DNA of 64,000 bases from Monosporascus cannonballus (Eukaryota; Ascomycota; Sordariomycetes; Xylariales): positions 34,169 to 98,168 of the forward strand of contig QJNS01000277.1 of NCBI GenBank assembly GCA_004154925.1. Reading direction: 5' to 3'. Below, in pieces: positions 56,761 to 64,000 of this stretch. Both the position numbers and the translations under genes were made by a program. Within the stretch, counting starts at the first letter, position 1. Each line of letters starts with the position of its first letter. The notes below the pieces were generated by a model that saw only the letters and a list, made by a program, of their open reading frames with translations, made no database searches and was not told where the DNA came from.

Positions 56761-59700
56761 TAAATAAATTGAAAATATTATTAAATAATTATAAATTAAT
56801 ATTAGCTAAAGAATAAAAATAAAGAACATTTATATTTTAATTTTAGCTTAAATTTACGTATTTTAATTTAACGATATTTTCTTAATTATATCCTTTTAAG
56901 TTTTTTAAGCTCTTTTAATATTTAATTAATTTAAATCTTTTTAACCAATTAAAACCCTTAAATTTATTAAACTAGTTACGTAATTTTTTGATTTAATCGG
57001 AACTTAGCTTTTTCAAAATTCCAATCGTTTCTAAGAGTTAACACCGTTAAGTTATAATATTATAAAAAAGCTATAAAATAACGAAACCTCGAAAAATAAA
57101 AAAATATTTCTAAAAGACATTTTAAATACGATAATAAAAGCCGTTACTAACTTTATTATTTTGGATATATAAATCGAAATATATTAATATATCGCAATAT
57201 TAAATTACGAAAATTCGAAACGGAAATTAAATCGTATTAAATATAGGTAATAAATTTAAATTACCATAAAAATATAAGTTAAAACTTTATATAATTACGA
57301 ATGCTGAAAATTAAAAATTTATTTACGATAATGGAAAAATCTTATATAAAATTAATTATTTCGAAACTTTTGTTTAAAAACGATACTAAATAATTAATTT
57401 CGATATCGTTTTATTTAAATTTTACGATATAATTTTAAGATTATTATAAATATGCCAATATCAAATTTTAATTAACGGAAAAATTGGCCGAATAAAGTTC
57501 GCCTTATATTTTGTTAATAAATATATAAAAAAAATCGAACTTTTCATATTTAATCGAAAATAGCGATAAATACAAGTATAAAAATATAATACATATTTTA
57601 TTACTTAAAAAACAAAATATAAAAAAATAAGTATTAAAAAATACGATATATTATTGCTATTATTAAAACGAAATTATAGCAATTATATAAGGATTGAAAA
57701 TAACAATTTCGAAAATTGAAAAATTTAATTAATATATTATTATAATACCATTACTATAAAAATTTTTTCAAAAAAAAATAAATACAAAGTTATTAGAATA
57801 TAACGAATACAATTATAAAATAATACTTAGAAAAAGTTCTTTAATAAAGTTTTATTTTATTTATAACTTTAACAAAATAAATTATACGTTTTTAAAAAAT
57901 ATATAAAAAATCGGTTACAAAAAAATTAAATTTAACTTTCGAAATTATCGGCAAAATATTTTATATATGTCGTATTTAAAAAAAAACGAAAAATTACAAC
58001 CTATAATTAATTATCGATAATTAAACGATATTACGATTAAGGATTAAATATTATTATTTTTAATTACAAAAATAAAAAACCGATTTTACGGAACTAAATA
58101 ACTTATAATATTTAATTATATAATTTAACTAAAATTAAAAAGAAATATAAATAAAAAAATAACCTTTAAAACGAAATACAAGTAATTTATTATATATTAC
58201 GCAAATATTTTTATATATTTATTATTTATTATTCCGACGACATTTTTAATTTCTTAGAAATAAAAGAAAATATATATTAGATACATTTATAAAATCTTTT
58301 AAATTTAGAAAACGTAAAAGTATTAATTAATATTAAAAAAAGTTAATTTTTTACTTAAAAGTGAAATATCAAAAATATATTATTACTTTAAAATATATTA
58401 AAATAAATTCAAAACAATTGTTATAATTACGAAATTACAAACGTTAATTACGATTAAAATGGTATAAACATTTTTTAAATTTGTTAATTATTATAAAAGG
58501 CTTATTCGAAAGTTTAGCAAAGTAATTATAGTTTTAATTAATCTTATTAAAAAATTAAATAAATATTTAAAATCGAAAATTTTTTTATAAAATTAAACAT
58601 GTAATTATTAATAAATTGGTACTAATTATATATAATTTAATTCTTTTTACTAAATTAAAAACCAATATTTCGAATTACGTATTAAATATAATAATCGGAT
58701 ATTAAAATAATTAAAGCAAATTATATTTTATTATATTTTTTCTTATAAATTCCAAAACACCACACTTAATTACAATATTTTAAATAAATAATTTATGGCT
58801 ATTATTATAATACTTTGAGATTTAAATATTTTTTTAATTTTTTTTTATTAAATTAAAATTTATACAAATTATTAAAATTTTACTTATTTTATTATAATTA
58901 AAAAACTTATAAAACGATAATTTAAATACGCGAAAAAATTAACGAATTTCGACTTCGTTATTATTTATAAAAAAAACTTAAAAAACAGCAAAGCTAATAT
59001 TTTAAACAACTAATCAAATTTCGCAAAAGATTGGTTAAAGTTAACAATATAATTTTTAATATTATTATAAAAAGATATTTATATTAATAACAAATTATAA
59101 TAATTCGAGTAATACTTTTTAGTATATATTAAAAATTTAATAATATAATGACGGTTTTGCGTAAAATTAAGAAATAAATAAAATATAAGTTTTAAAAAAT
59201 ATTAAAAAACTTTAATATGAAAAATATACGAATATCAGTTATATCAATATTTAAAGATTTATAAAACATTAAAGTGATTTTAACGTACTTATTCTTTTCT
59301 TAAAATAAAAATAATAATTTAAAAAATTCGACAATAATGCGATTTTTAAAATAAAATTAAAATATAACGATATAAATTATTAAAAACGGCAAACGCGCCT
59401 TAATTAATAATTAATTAATTAACAATTAAAATATTAAGTCAATCGGCCGCAGCTTATATTAATATAATCATTATAACGGCAACTTTTAATTATTTTTACT
59501 TTTTAAGACATTTAAACCTTTTCATTATCTTTATATCTTTAATATTACGACGAAATATTTCGATATTACGCTAACGAAATAATCGTTTTTATTTTTAAAA
59601 ACGATTTAATTTATTGGCAACAGTCCGTAACATTTTACGAACTTATTTTTTCCTACGTTTTAAATAATCTTTTTTGTTCAAAAGTTTTTAATATTTATTT

Positions 59701-60770
59701 TTAAAAAAACCTAAAACATTCTAGAGGCCGTTATAATAAATATATCGCGTATATTTTAAGGATCTTTAAACGACTTTATATTCCGTAGCCTTTTTTTATA
59801 ACGAAAATAAAAAAGTATTTTAAAATTAAAACGTTTAATACGTTTAAAAAAAATCAAAACGTTAATACGTTTACGAAAACGAGATTTTTTAATACGGTCC
59901 AATATAATGGATATAAAGAAAAAAAGTTATTTATTAGAATTAATATATAAACGATTTAATTTTTAAGGATAAAAATCCTAAAAAAGAAAAAATTCGTATT
60001 ATAATCTAACGGTTTTAACTTTTTTATAAACGGTCGAAATTATAAAAAAAGCCAAATTCGATTTAAGCCAAAATATTACGTAATTAATTTAAAGGTTTCA
60101 AAATACTAAATACTTTAAACCTTTTAAACTAGTAAAAAAATTAAAAACTTAAAAAGTCTAAAAGTTTAAACCGTTTAAGTATTTTAAGCCAAAATAAAAA
60201 AATATATATACTTATTATTTTCATAATATAAATAATATTAATTTGTAATATTTATTAATATTAATTAATTGCTAAAATACCGTTATTTAAAACTGTAATA
60301 ATATGTATAATTAATTTTTATAAAGTGGATTAAGGTATTCAAAGCTTAATTAAAATTTAAAATTATTAATTTTTTAGTTTTATAATTAACGTTGAATTTT
60401 CGCTTATTTTACAAAAACGTCCTTGGTATTACGAGACGTAATACGCTATAATATTTATTATTTAGGTTTTTACGATATTCCTATTAATATAAATCCGTTA
60501 ACTTAGGTTTAATAATTAGTTAAATTACTTAGCCGTTATACCGATAACAAAATAAGTTTAAAAATGCTTAATAAATCTAGTTGGCTAATTCGGTTAAAAT
60601 TGCGCCTATTTTACCATATTTTCCCGTAACGAAACAAATTATAAAATTTAAAGATATCAAAATTTGAAAATAAAAGTAATTAATAATCGTTATTAAAGGT
60701 ACCACCTTAGTACTTTTGATATAATATAAACGTACGTCGCCTAAAACAGGACTTACTTTAATTCTGAAAA

Positions 60771-60920
60771 TGTTACGGCATTAATAAAGCGGCTTATTTA
60801 AGCCGCCGTTTCGCTATATATACGCAAGCGTTACGCGCTTGCTAAATAGCTCTCTTCTTTCTTCCTCGTACAACAACAGAATATCTTCTAGAAACCTAAG
60901 AGACGTACAGCGTCGTGACA
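60771..60920 (+). mobile_element. 150-bp solo LTR, right copy (target duplication GAAAA)
   Basis: Begins TGTTACGGCATTAATAAAG, ends AGCGTCGTGACA, and has exact GAAAA on both sides (60766-60770, 60921-60925). Differences from the left copy are mainly transitions. The TG...CA ends plus a 5-bp target duplication make it a solo LTR. It lies just right of the ruined retroelement. Confidence 0.85.
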
Positions 60921-60925
60921 GAAAA

Positions 60926-62832
60926 TATGATTTTTCAGGTGCAAGTTATAATCGATTAAGATGGATACTTTTTTTCTCCGCTATACGAAGCTGGTAACGA
61001 AAGCGGGAATATGTTTTATATATTTCGTTTCCCTTATAAATGTAATAATCTGGGTTTTCGTTAGGGGATACTAGTCGAAAAGCCTATACGCATCCGAGAT
61101 TTCTTCAAAAATAGGATCTTCGAGGTCAGTGGTCTCTTCGTAAATATTCAGCTAAAGCGTCCTAGGTATTTGAGCTATTATAGCAAAGGTCACTAGTTAA
61201 AGGCTTTTTTAGAAAAGGAGAAGAAAATATTAATAATATAAAAATAATCGAATTAATATTTTAAAAGCAATAATTGTTTATAGTCGTTAACTATTAAGAA
61301 AGTACAATTTAAGTTTGCTTTTTATTAGTCTTTTTAACAAAAACTATTTTTTAATTTCTTTTCCAATTAAAACGTTACGTATATAAATATATAACTTATT
61401 GTAATATTATACATTATTTTTTATATAATACAAATTAAAGCGGTTTTATTAATAATATGTCAGCATAATAATAAAAGTGTAAAAATCTAGCGTAATATTT
61501 TTGATGAATTTTATTTAGAAAAGAATTAAATTAGTCCGCGGATTATTGCACTTTTATATAATTAGGTGGTTAAAGAATGTTTTTTTTAGATAATACCCTG
61601 CAACCTATATTTATCAGCCGAAAATACCTGAAAGTGCTAATACGTTTACAGATTATATGGAACTGGAAGGTTATATTTTCGAGATTTTTATTTTTTTAAT
61701 AAATATGTAAATAATAAATAAATTATGTATCTTAAAGGCTCTGCTTAGAAAAATGTTAGCGGTTTAATTCACTAAGTCTATATTTCTTAAACGCCGTATA
61801 AGATCTCTATATACTTGGTGTATCTTAGGTATTGCTTTAAAAACGCATATTTTAGGACAATGTTTAGGTATGTAACAAAGCTTTCGCTAAGCTTTTTGTT
61901 TTACAATCCTGGGTTTTCGAGGTTTCTAATTTTCGTGATTATTATTCTTCGTTTTCCATAATTCCCGATTCCGTATTAAGTCGTTGCTGGACGAGTAATT
62001 CGGGAATAAGGTGTGGAAGGGATATAGCGTAAAAAGACAGTATATTAGTCGGTTAGGTTGTAAAATAAGCGGTTTTGGTTTGCGATAGGCGAAAAGGCGA
62101 AGCCGACTATAACTATCGACGAAATATATAACGGAAACTTAATAAACTTTTTATATTACAAATAATTAGAATAATTTTGAGTTAATAAAATTTATGTGCT
62201 TTTTTAATTAAAGGCTTAAAATAGGTATTTGGTATAAGTAAATTTAAATCCTGTTTTTTAAATTTGTTTTAAGCGTATTTTTTTCGAGAAAGTTAAAATT
62301 AAAGGCGTTTAATTTTAGAATTACGCGCGCGGTAATACATATTTATTTTTGATGATCTATTAGAAAGTTGTGGATTGTAAGATAATAGACAGCTGTGAGC
62401 TGGAGTAAGGTGATCTCCGACCAGTTGTAAAGCAGATTTCAAAAAGTAAGTATATTAGGTTACTTCCATCTGGCGTTTCCTATTAGCTGCCAGATAGTGG
62501 ATTTATACTAGTAAGTGGGTCGGTGGCTGATCGGTGGCTGGTCGACTACCAGCCTCATCCTTATAGGGGCTGTATTCTCACATGGGTATATAATCGAAAA
62601 AATGGCCGTTAGCCGCAGAGTAACGACTGTACTCCAGTACTGTCAGCTAGCTGGGGGGTGCGGAGCGCTCCCCATATACGGAAAGGTCCCATACTGATCG
62701 GCTCATGTATGTTCCGTGGCTAAACTACTTAAAGTTGTACGCGTGCGATCGCACGCACAACTTAACGGAGTACAACAACACAACTGATGTCCCCTATATC
62801 TTACAAAACCCCATTGTGCCGCTTGGGAAATA
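60926..62832. other. Moderately AT-rich tract without a gene
   Basis: Less extreme in composition than 54-60.5 kb. No ORF, LTR end or known domain could be made out. It probably includes further RIP-altered repeat remnants up to about 62.3 kb, then returns to ordinary composition. Confidence 0.4.
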
Positions 62833-62885
62833 TGAGATTTAAGACCTGATAGTGTCCTGCCGTAGTGTGGGGCCTCACATTTTTC
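62833..62885 (+). repeat. 52-bp dispersed repeat, copy 2
   Basis: 53 bases matching 35126-35177 (one substitution, one extra G). The right part contains the near-palindrome GTGTGGGGCCTCACAT. It lies about 240 bases upstream of the FunK1-like gene, between the AT block and that gene. Confidence 0.85.
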
Positions 62886-63120
62886 GGCACTTCAGGATCT
62901 GACAGGTCTGTAGGTGGCGTTCGTAATGGTAAAGGTTGGTCCTGTCACTTAGCGAGCTCTTTAGCGCTGAGGCTGACAGTCCTGGTTGTAAGGCTCCCTT
63001 TAGGTAAATACGTCAGGTGGCTGAGTAGCTTGTGGCTGGGTATTCCACCGAAACCAAAACGCCACGAAACACGACCTCTCCCATTCCCACATCCGACCCT
63101 TCTCAAGCACCACATCCGCC

Positions 63121-64000
63121 ATGGTAGATCAACTACGGTCAAATATCATCAAGGACAATCCTATTGGGAGAGGACTTGATGCCTTCCGCACTTCCTTCAG
63201 CTCCATCTGCGAAGGCGCGAACATCGCCTGCTCTTCGGGCGCGCTCGAGCAGCTTAACCAAGAAAGTAAAAAAGACGGCCTAGCTTCGTCCAATCTGCCC
63301 CATCTGACTATCGTACAGATCTCCAAAACCTCGTCCTTACCCTTCTTTCGACGCTACAAATCCTTCCCGCTGCTCGCCTGCTCCGTTCTAACAGCGGAAA
63401 TGTCCTCTTCAGCGAGCTACCACGGCTATATACAGCGGTCGCTTCCGATAATTACGACCTTGACCGTATCAAACCTCTTTTAAAATCAGCCCTCGCCGAC
63501 GACCCAAACGATGTGCTTATCTGGGATCAAGTCTACACGGCCGTTACCGAATCCACCCCGCCTCTTCGACCGATAGCATCTTCTCTCCAACAGACCCCGT
63601 GGCTTCACAATACGAGCAGCTTTGCGAACTCGTCGGAGCATCGCAAGTATATGGACGATGTGCTTAAGGAGGAGCTTGGCCCTATGTATGTTGGGCTGCC
63701 TCATTTCCGCGAAACATATTTCGGTCGCGTAACAGATTTTGAGGCAGCGTCCAAGGCCGTCTTCGATAAGTGCATGGAAGGCAGTAGTCCACTTTTCAGT
63801 AAAGGGTGGAGTGGATGGCCGAAAAATGCAAACCAGGATGATGTATTAAGTTGGTTTGCGGACTTAAGCGAAAAGCTAGCGGTATTCGCAGAAGATTATA
63901 AGTCGACCTCGACGTACCGACGAAGGCCACTGGCACAACCTAACAAGCCGATCCAGGGCTCCACGGGAGAGCGCAAGTTGGATGTTGGCTTCGTGAACAA
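63121..64000 (+). pseudogene. FunK1-type fungal protein kinase gene, N-terminal part, frameshifted and cut by the window edge
   Basis: The first frame starts MVDQLRSNIIKDNPIGRGLD and runs to ALEQLNQESKKDGLASSNLP. The coherent sequence then moves to another frame at about 63296-63303 (SDYRTDLQNLVLTLLS) and stays open to the end of the window. There it reads NVLFSELPRLYTAV, ALADDPNDVLIWDQVYTAVT, SLQQTPWLHNTSSFANSSEH, DVLKEELGPMYVGLPHFRET, WSGWPKNANQDDVLSWFADL and RRRPLAQPNKPIQGSTGERK. This is the N-terminal region that precedes the kinase domain in the expanded FunK1 family. The kinase core lies outside. No GT-AG intron fits the switch, so a 1-base loss or 2-base gain in the CTGCCCCATC run is inferred. 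The large dispersed nature of this family in filamentous fungi suggests an accessory location. Confidence 0.72.

Larger units (their letters stand above)
54288..60540 (+). mobile_element. RIP-ruined Ty3/gypsy-type LTR retrotransposon remnant
   Basis: About 6.2 kb of extremely AT-rich DNA without ORFs. A fossil reverse transcriptase is readable on the plus strand at about 57,975-58,330. It has the order of motifs of Ty3/gypsy polymerases (a KNEKLQPIINYR start, LNDITIKD, and the catalytic Y-S-D-D at 58230-58241), interrupted by many TAA/TAG stops and frame changes. Similar sequence in direct orientation lies at both ends (about 54,455-54,818, disregarding a nested 150-bp repeat, and about 60,200-60,540), ending CCGTTATA at each, as expected of mutated LTRs. 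The left start near 54,288 (TGTTACGACC) resembles the end of the 308-bp solo LTR at 19.4 kb. Mutations relative to that LTR are mainly C-to-T and G-to-A. The outer limits are approximate. Confidence 0.72.

Overview
The window is nuclear DNA of a filamentous ascomycete (Pezizomycotina, probably Sordariomycetes). Genes carry short GT-AG introns with CTAAC/CTGAC branch sites. The families are typical of moulds: MEP ammonium transporter, Mug190-like SMP/C2 protein, YAT amino-acid permeases, Zn2Cys6 regulator, berberine-bridge oxidase, FunK1 kinase. An AT-rich block of roughly 7 kb has the look of RIP (repeat-induced point mutation) acting on retroelements.

Layout. 0-1 kb: 5' part of an ammonium transporter (-). 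1-6.4 kb: no recognisable gene. 6.4-10.5 kb: Mug190-like membrane-contact-site protein (-) with an apparent frameshift between its two hydrophobic segments. 11.4-12 kb: small SAM methyltransferase (-). 12.6 kb: 187-bp solo LTR. 13-15 kb: one hypothetical ORF and a possible decayed gene. 15.5-18.7 kb: ThuA-like protein and amino-acid permease (both -). 19-22.5 kb: a 308-bp solo LTR and two TA-flanked MITEs. 22.9-24.8 kb: a second, divergently oriented permease (+). 25.4-30.7 kb: conserved genes on the minus strand, namely cyclin H, a tyrosine phosphatase and a Nudix ADP-sugar hydrolase. 33-37.8 kb: a graveyard of an arylsulfotransferase, a saccharopine-reductase-like gene and a Zn2Cys6 regulator, all broken. 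38.8-40.6 kb: a 2-oxoglutarate/Fe(II) oxygenase of unusual gene structure. 42.5-44 kb: BAR-domain protein. 48.6-49.2 kb: a third MITE-like element. 51.3-53.5 kb: a berberine-bridge oxidase pseudogene with a solo LTR in its first intron. 54-61 kb: RIP-ruined Ty3/gypsy-type retroelement and LTR remnants. 63.1-64 kb: start of a frameshifted FunK1-type kinase gene running off the window.

Most notable observation: in the 2OG oxygenase gene, two introns cannot be spliced in frame as simple introns. They resolve exactly, in phase and with canonical signals, as spliceosomal twin introns (stwintrons) of the [D1,2] type, in which an internal intron splits the external donor after its first G. They are only 120 bases apart. 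A 4-nt micro-exon is the best solution for a third junction of the same gene. The resulting model has seven coding exons, a total length divisible by three, and the intact 2OG-oxygenase motifs HxD...H and RxS.

The genes do not form one obvious pathway. Nitrogen uptake (ammonium transporter, two permeases) is over-represented. The right half is dominated by gene decay and mobile-element debris next to the AT-rich block, as expected near a heterochromatic or accessory region. All models come from reading the sequence; nothing was searched in a database.
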